In this document: in pieces, positions 14,298-23,476 of the stretch | Position numbering within the stretch: position 1 is the stretch's first letter | Layout: the number at the start of each line of letters is the position of its first letter | NCBI GenBank assembly: GCA_046732975.1 | Contig: JBKPOG010000135.1 | Span: 1-41,765, forward strand | Direction of reading: 5' to 3' | Length of the DNA: 41,765 bases | From: JAMXLO01 sp046732975 | Lineage (GTDB): Bacteria > Pseudomonadota > Alphaproteobacteria > Acetobacterales > Acetobacteraceae | The notes under the pieces: model-generated | Database searches by the model: none | What the model was told of the DNA's origin: nothing | Seen by the model: only the letters and a program-made list of their open reading frames with translations | Made by a program: the position numbers and the translations under genes

Positions 14298-15926
14298 ATG
14301 GTAGCAGACTCGGACGCGGGGAACGTCGGGCTACAGCGGACATACCAGACGCCAGTTCTGGCGACGGCACTGTTGCTGTTGCTCGCTGGCTGCAAGGTCG
14401 GTCCGGACTTTGCCGAACCCAACGCCACGGTTGCCGCCAACTGGCTGGAAGCTGGCGACCCTTCGGTTCATACCGACCGCGTAGATTATCAAACGTGGTG
14501 GACCGCGTACCACGATCCGACGCTCGAACGGCTGATTGATTTGGCTTACCAACAAAATTTGTCGTTGCTGGCTGCCGGCACCAGGGTGCTGGAGGCGCGC
14601 GCCAAACTCGGCATTGCGATCGGCGAGTTCTATCCGCAGACACAGCAGATCGGCGCCAATGCCAGCTACAATCAGGCGAGCCAGGTCGATCCGACCTCGA
14701 ACCCATCCCACGAACTGGGCAATTACTGGCGTGCTTCGCTCAGCACGCAGATCACGTGGGAGCTGGATCTGTGGGGTAAGTTCCGTCGCGGGGTGGAATC
14801 GGCGGATGCCGATTATCTTGCGTCGATTGCCACCTATGACGATGTGCTGGTGACGCTGCTGGGTGACGTGGCGACCGCATATATCGGCATCCGCACGTTG
14901 CAACAGCAGCTTGCGATCGCGCAGGAGAACGTCGTCAAGCAGCGGAAGGCTCTGCAGATCGCGCGCTACCGCAACCAGGGCGGTACTGCGACCGGGCTCG
15001 ACGTGTTCCAGGCAGAGAATGTGCTGGCTCAGACCCAGTCGACGATCCCGCAGTTCACGGCACAGCTGCAGCAGGGCAAGGACGCACTCAGCGTGCTACT
15101 CGGCATGTCACCGTCGTCGCTGGACTCGCTGCTGAGCGGGCCGCAGACCATACCAGTGCCGCCAAGGGACGTGGCCGTTGGTATCCCGGCTGACCTGCTG
15201 CGTCGCCGGCCCGACATTCGAACCGCCGAACTCAAGGCCGCTGCCCAGAGTGCCCAGATCGGCCTGACCAAAGCCGACTTGTTTCCGGCATTTGCACTCG
15301 GCGGGGTGTTCGGCACGGTCGCAGGAACAACGGGCAGCAATCGTTTGAATGAGGTGTTCACCGCGCCTGGGATTCAGTTCGCGTTCGGCCCATCGTTCAG
15401 CTGGCCGATTCTCAATTACGGGCAGATCACCAACAACGTAAGGGTGCAGGACGCACGCCTGCAAACCTTGCTGATCGACTACAAGAACTCGGTCTTGAAG
15501 GCGCAGCAGGAGGTGCAGAACAACCTGACTGCGTTCCTTCAGGGCCGGTCGCAGGTCGAATTCCTGCGACGCAGCGTTGCGGCAGCCAATGCCGCGCTGC
15601 GCATTGCGCTCGATCAGTACCTGCTTGGGACCAGGGACTTCACCACCGTCCTGACGGCGGAGCAGAACCTTTATCAGGCTCAGACCAATCTTGCCTCGGC
15701 CTCGGGCAATCTCTCCACAAGCCTCGCATCTTTGTACCGGTCGCTTGGTGGCGGTTGGCAGATCAGAGAGAGGAATGACTTCGTGAACGATGCAACCCGC
15801 AACGAGATGCGTCACCGCACTGATTGGGGACGGTTGCTGCCGCCGTCTGACCAGCCGCAGCCATCGACCCCCGGTCTTCCTGCTCCTGCCGACCGCGGCC
15901 CGGATGTGCGGGCGCCACAGTGGTGA
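14298..15926 (+). CDS. RND efflux outer-membrane lipoprotein (NodT/OprM type)
   Basis: Outer-membrane channel of a tripartite efflux system, 542 residues. A lipoprotein signal ends in LLLLAGC with the lipidated Cys at residue 32, followed by KVGPDF as in OprM/NodT proteins. Two outer-membrane efflux (TolC-type) repeats follow, with WWTAYHDPTLERLI, GIPADLLRRRPDIR and FTTVLTAEQNLYQAQ. The C-terminal tail after residue 495 is Pro-rich and nonconserved. It overlaps the adaptor gene by 7 nt. Operon order here is channel first, then adaptor, then pump. Confidence 0.92.
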   Translation: MVADSDAGNVGLQRTYQTPVLATALLLLLAGCKVGPDFAEPNATVAANWLEAGDPSVHTDRVDYQTWWTAYHDPTLERLIDLAYQQNLSLLAAGTRVLEARAKLGIAIGEFYPQTQQIGANASYNQASQVDPTSNPSHELGNYWRASLSTQITWELDLWGKFRRGVESADADYLASIATYDDVLVTLLGDVATAYIGIRTLQQQLAIAQENVVKQRKALQIARYRNQGGTATGLDVFQAENVLAQTQSTIPQFTAQLQQGKDALSVLLGMSPSSLDSLLSGPQTIPVPPRDVAVGIPADLLRRRPDIRTAELKAAAQSAQIGLTKADLFPAFALGGVFGTVAGTTGSNRLNEVFTAPGIQFAFGPSFSWPILNYGQITNNVRVQDARLQTLLIDYKNSVLKAQQEVQNNLTAFLQGRSQVEFLRRSVAAANAALRIALDQYLLGTRDFTTVLTAEQNLYQAQTNLASASGNLSTSLASLYRSLGGGWQIRERNDFVNDATRNEMRHRTDWGRLLPPSDQPQPSTPGLPAPADRGPDVRAPQW

Positions 15927-17239
15927 AGCCGGTGCCGGTTCGGGCCATCCGCATGGTCGTCAAGGCGGGCGTCATACTGGCTGTGGCGGTCGTGTTTGGC
16001 GGCATGCTGCCGATCGGGCAGATCAGTGCCGCCGACGTCTTAGATCGCTGGTGGGAAGACCTGACTGGCAACAATTCAAGCAGCCGCGCAGCAGCGGCCC
16101 CCACGGTTCCGCAGAATCGCGCCGGATCGCCGCAGCCTGCACCACCGCCGGCTTCTTCGGAAACGATGCAGGCGCAGGCGCCCGTGTCACAGTTGCCCAC
16201 CATCCCGGTGGTGCGGCCAAAGGTGCAATCGGTCAGTGAGACTCTGGAAGTCACCGGAAATGCCGCGGCTGTCGCACAGGTGAAGCTGCTCGCGCGCGTT
16301 GTCGGCTATCTTGAGCAAATCCACTTCGAAGATGGCGCGCTGGTGAAGAAGGACGACCTGCTGTTCACTGTTCAGCAGGATCAGTACAAGGCGCAATTGC
16401 AGCAGGCGCGGGCACAATTGCAGCTCCATCAGGCGGCTCTGCTCTACGCCAAGACCGAAGTTGGACGCTACGCGGCGCTGCTGAAGCGCGACGCGGCCAC
16501 CCAGGTCGATGTCGATCATTGGAACTTCGAGCGCGCGAGTGCCGAGGCGAACATCCTGGCGGCGCAGGCGCAGATCGCGCTGGCGCAACTGAACCTGAAT
16601 TATACCGAAGTGAGGGCTCCGTTCGATGGCCAGATGGGCAAGCATCTGATCGACGTGGGCAATGTCGTCGGTGGCAATGGCCAGGAAGCCGCTCTTTCCG
16701 ACATCACGCAACTCGATCCGATCTACGTGGTCGCGAATATCAGCACGCAGCAGGCGCTGCAGATCCGCGCCAATCTGGATCAGCGCCGTCTTACCTTGGC
16801 CGAACTTCACCAAGTGCCTGTCGAGGCCGCGCTGTCGGACGAGACCGGCTTCCCTCACCGCGGCACGATTGAATATGTGGCGCCAGCAATCGACCAACAG
16901 ACCGGAACCCTTCTCGTGCGCGGCATCATGCGCAATCCAAATCGCACGCTGCTGCCCGGAATGTTCGTCAAGATCCGCCTGCCGATGGGCAAGGTTGTGC
17001 GGAGTGCGCTGCTGGTCCCGGACCGTGCCTTGCAGGAGGATCAGGGCGGTCGTTATCTGCTCGTGCTCGACCAGGACAACGTGATCCGCCAGCGCTATGT
17101 GCAGCTGGGCGAGTTGATCGGTTCATTGCGCGTCGTCGCGAGCGGATTGAACCCGGATGATCGTGTCGTGGTGGGCGAACTGTGGCGTGCGACACCCGGC
17201 ATGAAGGTGGTACCGCAGCTCACGACCGTCGACGGGTAG
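15920..17239 (+). CDS. RND efflux periplasmic adaptor (membrane fusion protein)
   Basis: Adaptor that links the inner-membrane pump to the outer-membrane channel, 439 residues, GTG start overlapping the preceding stop. There is an N-terminal membrane anchor (VVKAGVILAVAVVFGGML) without a lipobox, then a long Pro/Ala/Ser-rich linker (about residues 50-95). The lipoyl-like half (VVGYLEQIHFEDGALVKKDD), an alpha-hairpin rich in Gln/Ala, and the beta-barrel (YTEVRAPFDGQMGK, NPNRTLLPGMFVKIRLP) follow. The long linker is unusual for AcrA-type adaptors. The pump gene follows 11 nt later. Confidence 0.92.
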   Translation: MVKPVPVRAIRMVVKAGVILAVAVVFGGMLPIGQISAADVLDRWWEDLTGNNSSSRAAAAPTVPQNRAGSPQPAPPPASSETMQAQAPVSQLPTIPVVRPKVQSVSETLEVTGNAAAVAQVKLLARVVGYLEQIHFEDGALVKKDDLLFTVQQDQYKAQLQQARAQLQLHQAALLYAKTEVGRYAALLKRDAATQVDVDHWNFERASAEANILAAQAQIALAQLNLNYTEVRAPFDGQMGKHLIDVGNVVGGNGQEAALSDITQLDPIYVVANISTQQALQIRANLDQRRLTLAELHQVPVEAALSDETGFPHRGTIEYVAPAIDQQTGTLLVRGIMRNPNRTLLPGMFVKIRLPMGKVVRSALLVPDRALQEDQGGRYLLVLDQDNVIRQRYVQLGELIGSLRVVASGLNPDDRVVVGELWRATPGMKVVPQLTTVDG

Positions 17240-17250
17240 GGCAGGCGGCG

Positions 17251-20200
17251 ATGATATCAAAATATTTCATCGAGCATCCGGTCCTCGCCAACGTCCTGGC
17301 GATCGTTCTGGTGCTGATCGGCGCCGTATCGCTGTTCCGTCTGCCGGTGTCGCAGTATCCCAACGTGGTGCCGCCGACAGTGGCGGTGACGGCGAGGTAT
17401 CCCGGCGCCAGCGCGCAGACTGTGATCGATACGATTGCCCTGCCGATCGAGCAGCAGGTCAACGGCGTCGACCGGATGCTGTACATGGAGTCCACCAGCG
17501 CCTCCGACGGCACCTACAGCCTGACGGTGACATTCGCGATTGGCACTGACCCCGATATCGATCAGGTGCTGGTGCAAAACCGTGTGCAGCTCGCACTGGC
17601 GTCACTGCCCGAGCCGGTTCAGTCGCAGGGCGTCAGCGTGCAGAAGAAGAACACCGCCATTCTGCAAATCGTCACGCTGGATTCGCCGGACGGCAAATAC
17701 GACAGTCTGTTCATGAGCAACTACGCGACGATCAACCTGACGAACGTCCTGGCGCGCCTGCCCGGCGTCGGCAGCGTCATGGTGTTCGGCGCCGGTACCT
17801 ATTCCATGCGCGTCTGGATGGACCCGCAAAAGCTCTATTCCTTCGGTCTGGAACCGAAGGACGTCATCAACGCGATCCGCCAGCAGAGCCAGAATGTGGC
17901 GGCGGGACAGGTAGGAATGCCGCCGGCGCCGGCGGACACGCAGTTCCAATACACCGTCGACATCCAGTCGCGGCTGAACGATCCGAGCCAGTTCGGCGAC
18001 ATCGTGGTCAAGGATCAGACGGCTCAGGGCGGACGGCTGATCTACGTGCGGGACATTGGCCGCATCGAACTCGGCGCGCAGACCTACGCGCAGGACTTCA
18101 AGCTGAACGGCAAGCCGGCCGCGGGCATCGCGATCTATCAGACGCCGGAGTCGAACTCGCTGCAGGTCGGCAAAGAGGTCGGCGACACGATGGCATCGAT
18201 GTCGCGCCGGTTCCCCGAGGGGCTGCATTATTCAATCCCCTACGACACCACCACTTTCGTCACGGATTCGATCAACGAGGTCTACAAGACGCTGTACCAG
18301 GCCGGCATCCTGGTGCTGATCGTCATCCTGGTGTTCCTGCAGAACTTCCGCGCCACACTGGTGCCGGCGACCACGGTGCCTGTGACCATCATCGGCGCAT
18401 TCGCCGCAATGGCGGCCCTGGGCTTTACAGTCAACCTGTCCACGCTGTTCGGCATCGTGCTGGCAATCGGCATCGTGGTGGACGACGCCATCGTCATCGT
18501 CGAGGGCGTCTCGAAGTATATCGAGCGCGGCATGTCCGGGCACGACTCCGCCATCAAGGCGATGAATGAGCTGTTCGGGCCTGTTGTCGGCATCACGCTG
18601 GTGCTGATGAGCGTATTCCTGCCGGCCGCCTTCGTGCCCGGCCTCACCGGGAACATGTTCGCCCAGTTCGCGCTGGTGATCGCGGCGACAGCGCTGATCA
18701 GTGCGATCAACGCCGCCACGCTGAAGCCAACGCAATGCGCGCTGTGGCTGCGCACGCCGGTGCCGCCGGAAAAGCGCAACTTCTTCTATCGCGGCTTCAA
18801 TCGTCTCTATGACCCGATGGAACGCGGTTATGCAGCGTTCATCGGCCGCATGGTGCGCCATAGCGGGATAATGGTGGTGATCGCATTGCTGCTCGCCGGA
18901 GGCGGGATCTGGGGGCTGGCGCGGCTGCCGACCGCATTCATCCCGATCGATGATCAGGGCTATCTGATGCTGGCGATCCAGTTGCCGGAGGGTGCGTCCC
19001 TCGGGCGTACCACCGCATCGCTGGAAGAGGCCGGCAGGCGCGCACGCGAGATACCCGGCGTGCAGGAAATCATCGCGCTTTCGGGAATGTCGGTGCTCGA
19101 CAACAGTGCTGACCTGGCCAACGCTGGAACCGTCTGGGTCATGCTGAAGCCGTTCGGCGAACGCATAAAGGCAGGCGGCCAGGATCTGCTGACGCTGTAT
19201 CGAAGTCTGCAGCAGGCGGTCGCCACGCTGCCCGACGGGCAGGCCTACGTGCTGCCGCCGCCGCCGATCCAGGGCATCGGCAATGCCGGTGGCTTCCAGA
19301 TGCAGCTGGAGCTGCTGGGCGGCAGCTTTGACTATCAGAAGCTCAAGGACCTCACACAGGAGATCGTCAGTCAGGCCAGCAAAGATCCGTCTGTGGCGAA
19401 TGTCATTACCACATTCCGAACAGACGGACCGAACGTCGCCCTGACCGTGGATCGCGCCCGGGCGGAGACGCTGCGGGTATCGGTGGGCGACGTGTTTGCC
19501 ACACTCACCGACTATGTCGGGTCCACTTATGTCAACCAGTTCAACAAGTTCGGCCAGTCACTACAGGTGTATGTGCAGGCCGAATCGCAGTATCGCCTGC
19601 ACCCGGACGATCTGCTCAACCTGTATGTGAAAAGCTCTGACGGGAACATGGTGCCGATCGGTGCGATAGCTCATCTTGGGCCGGTTGTCGCGCCGCCGCT
19701 GATCACCCTCTACAACCTCTATCCGTCGTCCACGATCGTCGGCGGCTCCGCCCGAGGCTACAGCTCGGGCCAGTCGATGGCGGCGATGGAGCAGATCGCC
19801 AAGCGCGTCCTGCCGAATGACGTCAGCTACGAATGGACGGCGATGTCCTATCAGGAGAACATCACCGGCAATCAGCTCTATTACGTGTTCGGCCTGTCGG
19901 TGCTGCTGGTCTATCTCTGTCTGGCCGGACAGTACGAAAGCTGGATCCTGCCGCTCGCGGTGCTTTCGGCAGTGCCGCTTGCCTTGCTCGGTCCGGTGAT
20001 CGCACTTTCCAGCCTGGGTGCCGCCAATAACCTCTATACCCAGATCGGGCTGATGCTGCTGATCGCGCTATCGGCGAAGAACGGCATCCTGATTGTCGAG
20101 GTCGCACGCGAGAGGCGGATGGTCGACGGGCTGTCCATCCTGGAATCTGCGGTGGAGGCGTCGCGGACCAGATTCCGGCCGATCCTGATGACGTCGTTCG

Positions 20201-20436
20201 CGTTCATATTGGGCGTGCTGCCGTTGGTGCTCGCGACCGGCGCGGGCGCCAATGCCAGGAAGTCACTCGGCATCAGCGTGTTCAGCGGCATGATGGCATC
20301 TACTTGCCTTGCTGTGCTGTTTGTGCCGTCGTTCTTTGCGGTGCTGCAGCGGTTCGATGAGTGGCGAAAGCGCAAGAAGCAGCCCTCGACGGGTAGTCGC
20401 GTCGATCACGGTGTCCCGGCCACCGGCGACCTGTAA
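17251..20436 (+). CDS. RND efflux pump, HAE-1 family inner-membrane transporter
   Basis: A proton-driven drug exporter of 1061 residues, AcrB/MexB class. It begins MISKYFIEHPVLANVLAI with the first helix. The TM4 motif GIVVDDAIVIVEG carries the proton-relay aspartates D411 and D412. Other markers are FRLPVSQYPNVVPPTV, YPGASAQTV and ALSAKNGILIVEVARE in the C-terminal half. The ATG at 17251 is chosen over an upstream in-frame start because it matches the family N-terminus and follows GGCAGGCGGCG. Substrates cannot be read from sequence. Together with the two genes upstream it makes a full tripartite pump. Confidence 0.95.
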   Translation: MISKYFIEHPVLANVLAIVLVLIGAVSLFRLPVSQYPNVVPPTVAVTARYPGASAQTVIDTIALPIEQQVNGVDRMLYMESTSASDGTYSLTVTFAIGTDPDIDQVLVQNRVQLALASLPEPVQSQGVSVQKKNTAILQIVTLDSPDGKYDSLFMSNYATINLTNVLARLPGVGSVMVFGAGTYSMRVWMDPQKLYSFGLEPKDVINAIRQQSQNVAAGQVGMPPAPADTQFQYTVDIQSRLNDPSQFGDIVVKDQTAQGGRLIYVRDIGRIELGAQTYAQDFKLNGKPAAGIAIYQTPESNSLQVGKEVGDTMASMSRRFPEGLHYSIPYDTTTFVTDSINEVYKTLYQAGILVLIVILVFLQNFRATLVPATTVPVTIIGAFAAMAALGFTVNLSTLFGIVLAIGIVVDDAIVIVEGVSKYIERGMSGHDSAIKAMNELFGPVVGITLVLMSVFLPAAFVPGLTGNMFAQFALVIAATALISAINAATLKPTQCALWLRTPVPPEKRNFFYRGFNRLYDPMERGYAAFIGRMVRHSGIMVVIALLLAGGGIWGLARLPTAFIPIDDQGYLMLAIQLPEGASLGRTTASLEEAGRRAREIPGVQEIIALSGMSVLDNSADLANAGTVWVMLKPFGERIKAGGQDLLTLYRSLQQAVATLPDGQAYVLPPPPIQGIGNAGGFQMQLELLGGSFDYQKLKDLTQEIVSQASKDPSVANVITTFRTDGPNVALTVDRARAETLRVSVGDVFATLTDYVGSTYVNQFNKFGQSLQVYVQAESQYRLHPDDLLNLYVKSSDGNMVPIGAIAHLGPVVAPPLITLYNLYPSSTIVGGSARGYSSGQSMAAMEQIAKRVLPNDVSYEWTAMSYQENITGNQLYYVFGLSVLLVYLCLAGQYESWILPLAVLSAVPLALLGPVIALSSLGAANNLYTQIGLMLLIALSAKNGILIVEVARERRMVDGLSILESAVEASRTRFRPILMTSFAFILGVLPLVLATGAGANARKSLGISVFSGMMASTCLAVLFVPSFFAVLQRFDEWRKRKKQPSTGSRVDHGVPATGDL

Positions 20437-20510
20437 GACCGTCATTGTCGTAGCCGGCTAGTCCCGGCCATGACGATGGGACCGACTTGGAAGCGTAGTC
20501 GCTTCCCGCG
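20437..20510. repeat. REP-like intergenic palindromes after the RND operon
   Basis: GTCATTGTCGTAGCCGGC...GCCATGACGA is a dyad-like unit resembling the GTCATGGCCGGG-type repeats common in alphaproteobacteria, and it shares GGCCATGACGA with the ureF-ureG unit. It is followed by a perfect hairpin GGAAGCG-TAGT-CGCTTCC (20489-20506). No T run follows, so simple intrinsic termination is not supported. Confidence 0.45.
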
Positions 20511-20594
20511 CACGCGATTGCGATTGCCGCGATGCTTCTGCGAATACCGTTCGCATGCCAACCTGCGCGCAGCAGAAGCCGCGGAGTTGCATGC

Positions 20595-22352
20595 ATGAAC
20601 TCTCAGAGCATTACTGGATTGTCATCTCGTGTTGTCCCCGCCTTTGCGGCGCTGCTGCTGATTGCCGGCGGCGCAGGAACGGTGCGCGCGGAGGCAGCTG
20701 GCTGCAGCGGCGATAACGGAGGCATCACTCTATCCCCCGGCTTCTGTGCCACCGTGTTCGCCGACCAGCTTGGTCACGTGCGACACATGGTCGTGGCGCC
20801 TAACGGCGTGCTGTATGCCAACACCTGGAGCGGTCGCTATTACCACAACGACACGCCTCCCACCGGCGGGTTTGTGATTGCGCTACAGAGTACGGCAAAC
20901 GATGGAAAAGCCGACAAGATCGTCCGCTTCGGCCCGACCCGCGCAGATGGCGATGCGGGTGGCACAGGGATCGCTATTTATAAGAACTATCTTTACGTGG
21001 AGACGAACGACCGCATCGTGCGATACGCCTTGCCGACGAGTGGGGTTGCGCCGACAACGACGGCAGAAACCGTCGTGTCCGGTTTGCCGCTGACTGGTGA
21101 TCATCCGATGCACCCTTTTCAGATCGACCGCCAGGGGAACCTGTATGTCGATCTCGGCTCGGCCACCAATTCCTGCCAGAGCGAGAATCGCATGCCGAAC
21201 GTGCCTGGTCTCAACCCATGCACGGAATTGCAGACCCGCGGCGGTACCTGGCGCTATGACGCCAACAAACTCGATCAGCACTTTTCGCCGGCAGAGCGCT
21301 TTTCCACGGGTCTGCGGAACGGCGAAGGCTTCGGTATCGATTCAGCAGGCCGAGTGTTCGCAACCCAGCACGGGCGAGATCAGTTGGCCGAAAATTTCCC
21401 ACGGCTTTACCAACAGCCACAGGGTGCCAATGAGCCGGCCGAAGAGGTGGTTGAATTGCGACAGGGCGCCGACTTCGGTTGGCCCGAGTGCTACTTCGAT
21501 TATGATCAGAAGCGGCTCGTGCTGGCGCCTGAGTATGGCGGCGACGGCGGCAAGACGGTGGGCGTCTGTGCTCAGAAGCAGGCGCCTGTCGCCGCATTCC
21601 CGGCTCACTGGGCACCGAACGACCTGCTGATCTACGAGGGCAAACAGTTTCCGCCGGCGTACAAGGATGGGGCTTTCATCGCATTCCACGGATCTTGGAA
21701 CCGCGCGCCGTCGCCGCAGGGGGGATACAATGTGGTGTTCCAGCCGCTGCATGACGGCAAGGCATCGGGCCCATTCGTCGTGTTCGCCGACGGCTTTGCC
21801 GGAGCCGTCAAGGAACCTGGCCGCGCAGCGCACCGACCCACTGGTCTCGCCGTTGCACCGGATGGATCGATGTATATCTCCGACGACCGGCGCGGCCGCA
21901 TCTGGCATGTGACCTTCAGCGGCGGCAGCAATGTAGTCGGCATCATGTCCGCCGGACCTGCGCCGTCTGCCGGTCAGTCAGCGGCGCGCAACGCTACGCC
22001 ACCGGAAGGCCTCCACCCCGAGGCTGGCCTGCCCATCCCGCCAGGCGGTTCGCCTGATCAGCTCGCGCTCGGTGACCGCATTTTCCACGGACAGGCTGAG
22101 GGCGGGACTTGTTCGGGCTGCCATAGCAGCGACGGCAAGGGATCGTCGGTTGGTTCCGATCTGACAGAGGGCAAGTACCTTTGGGGTGATGGCAGTGTTG
22201 AGGCCATCATGCATACGATCGAAAACGGCGTGCCAAAGGCCAAAGAGCACACTGGCGCTATGCCACCGAAGGGAGGCGCCAACCTAACGCAGGCAGATGT
22301 CACCGCTCTCGCTGACTATGTTTGGGCACTCGGCCACAGAACCAGCCAGTAG
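20595..22352 (+). CDS. Sorbosone-dehydrogenase-like quinoprotein with C-terminal cytochrome c domain
   Basis: 585 residues. A Sec signal peptide (FAALLLIAGGAGTVRA-EA) indicates a periplasmic enzyme. Residues about 35-450 form a six-bladed propeller of the PQQ-dependent soluble glucose/sorbosone dehydrogenase class (GHVRHMVVAPNGVLY, HPFQIDRQGNLYV, GSWNRAPSPQGGYNVVF, RPTGLAVAPDGSMYISDD). After a Gly/Pro linker a mono-haem domain follows with C506-S-G-C509-H510 and an axial Met in TGAMPPKGG (M556). The fusion would pass electrons from sugar or aldehyde oxidation to the respiratory chain. The start at 20595 is the ATG before the signal peptide. The substrate is not determined. Confidence 0.88.
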   Translation: MNSQSITGLSSRVVPAFAALLLIAGGAGTVRAEAAGCSGDNGGITLSPGFCATVFADQLGHVRHMVVAPNGVLYANTWSGRYYHNDTPPTGGFVIALQSTANDGKADKIVRFGPTRADGDAGGTGIAIYKNYLYVETNDRIVRYALPTSGVAPTTTAETVVSGLPLTGDHPMHPFQIDRQGNLYVDLGSATNSCQSENRMPNVPGLNPCTELQTRGGTWRYDANKLDQHFSPAERFSTGLRNGEGFGIDSAGRVFATQHGRDQLAENFPRLYQQPQGANEPAEEVVELRQGADFGWPECYFDYDQKRLVLAPEYGGDGGKTVGVCAQKQAPVAAFPAHWAPNDLLIYEGKQFPPAYKDGAFIAFHGSWNRAPSPQGGYNVVFQPLHDGKASGPFVVFADGFAGAVKEPGRAAHRPTGLAVAPDGSMYISDDRRGRIWHVTFSGGSNVVGIMSAGPAPSAGQSAARNATPPEGLHPEAGLPIPPGGSPDQLALGDRIFHGQAEGGTCSGCHSSDGKGSSVGSDLTEGKYLWGDGSVEAIMHTIENGVPKAKEHTGAMPPKGGANLTQADVTALADYVWALGHRTSQ

Positions 22353-22362
22353 GGCGGTGGCT

Positions 22363-22872
22363 TTAGCCAACTTCGTCGAGTTCGGTGCCCCACATTCGTT
22401 CGAGCCCGTACATCGTGCGCGCCTCGGGCTTGAACAGGTGCACCACGATGTCGCCGGCGTCGACCAGCACCCAGTCGGCGCCGCCCGCACCTTCCACCTG
22501 CACCCGCTTTAGGCCCGCCGCATGCAGCTTCTCCGACAGGTGCTCGGCCATCGCGGCAATCTGGCGGTCCGCAAGGCCGGTGGCGATCACCATGCGGTCG
22601 CAGAACGACGCTTTGCCTTCAAGGTCGAGCGTGACGACGTTCTCTGCCTTGTCGTTCTCCAGGCTTCCGACGATCACTAACTGCAGCTGGTCCAACGCTG
22701 AGGGTTCCTTGCGCGTCCGATGCGCAGTGACAGGGCGAGGGCCTGCGACGACAGTTTTTTTGCGCAGCGTGCTGGGAGTCTTGTCAGCCACGACAAGCGT
22801 CGGTTTGGCGGCCTTCTTACGCGGTACCGCTCGGTGGCGTGCCGGGGAGAACGGCTTCGAAGGCTTGGCTAT
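22363..22872 (-). CDS. rsfS: Ribosomal silencing factor RsfS (start uncertain)
   Basis: Binds uL14 and blocks subunit joining in starvation. The conserved core is LVIVGSLENDKAENVV, FCDRMVIATGLADRQI, GGADWVLVDAGDIVVHLF and YGLERMWG. No in-frame ATG precedes the core. Candidates are GTG at 22944 (76 nt inside nadD, no Shine-Dalgarno), ATA at 22872 (AGGAG seven bases upstream, overlapping the nadD stop as ATAG), GTG at 22791 and TTG at 22695 (AAGGAA upstream). The listed end uses the ATA because of its spacing, but the TTG start, giving a 111-residue core protein, is also reasonable. Residues upstream of the core are Lys/Arg/Pro-rich. Confidence 0.8.
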   Translation of the reverse strand: MAKPSKPFSPARHRAVPRKKAAKPTLVVADKTPSTLRKKTVVAGPRPVTAHRTRKEPSALDQLQLVIVGSLENDKAENVVTLDLEGKASFCDRMVIATGLADRQIAAMAEHLSEKLHAAGLKRVQVEGAGGADWVLVDAGDIVVHLFKPEARTMYGLERMWGTELDEVG

Positions 22873-23441
22873 GGCTCTGCTCCTATGCTGGCGCGAATTG
22901 CGCTGGCTGATGCCGGATGCTCTGGTACATTCAGGAAAGCCCACGCAGGCGCGCTTAATTCAGCCAATCGTCTCGCCACTCGCATCGGCCGCCGCGCAGT
23001 TGCGAATCGGCGCACCGCCTGGCTGGCCAACGCGCGGTGATTGTAGCCGGGCCGCGGCAGCACGGCGATTGGAATGCTCCGAACGAACTCCAGCCAGCGA
23101 CGCCAGCGCGGCAGTTGCAGCAGGATATCGGCGCCGGTCAACCAGATGAAGCGCACCCTTGGGAACCGTCGCAGCAGCAGCCGCAACGTATCGATCGTGA
23201 AGCGCGTGCCCCAGACAGCCTCGATCCCGCTGGCGATGATGCGTCGGCCATCGGCGATGCAGTGTGTGGACGCGAGCCGCTGCTCGAATGGCGCCATGCC
23301 GCATAGCGGCTTCAAGGGATTGCCCGGAGATACCAGCAGCCAAACCTGGTCGAGCTGCAATCGCCGTCGCGCCAGGTCGATGACGTGTCGATGACCCGCA
23401 TGTGCAGGATTGAACGAACCTCCGAGTAGGCCGATGCGCAT
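22869..23441 (-). CDS. nadD: Nicotinate-nucleotide adenylyltransferase NadD
   Basis: Adenylates nicotinate mononucleotide in NAD synthesis; cytoplasmic, 190 residues. The nucleotidyltransferase signature GGSFNPAHAGH is at residues 7-17, and SATAIRA-type ISTIR-like residues appear as SASAIRASI near the end. The ATG at 23441 gives MRIGLLGGSFNPAH, as in homologues; the upstream open frame is shadow. It sits between proA and rsfS in the standard alphaproteobacterial order. Its stop abuts the possible rsfS start. Confidence 0.93.
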   Translation of the reverse strand: MRIGLLGGSFNPAHAGHRHVIDLARRRLQLDQVWLLVSPGNPLKPLCGMAPFEQRLASTHCIADGRRIIASGIEAVWGTRFTIDTLRLLLRRFPRVRFIWLTGADILLQLPRWRRWLEFVRSIPIAVLPRPGYNHRALASQAVRRFATARRPMRVARRLAELSAPAWAFLNVPEHPASASAIRASIGAEP

Positions 23442-23476
23442 CAGCCTTCGATCGCCGAACCGAGGGATCGGATCGG

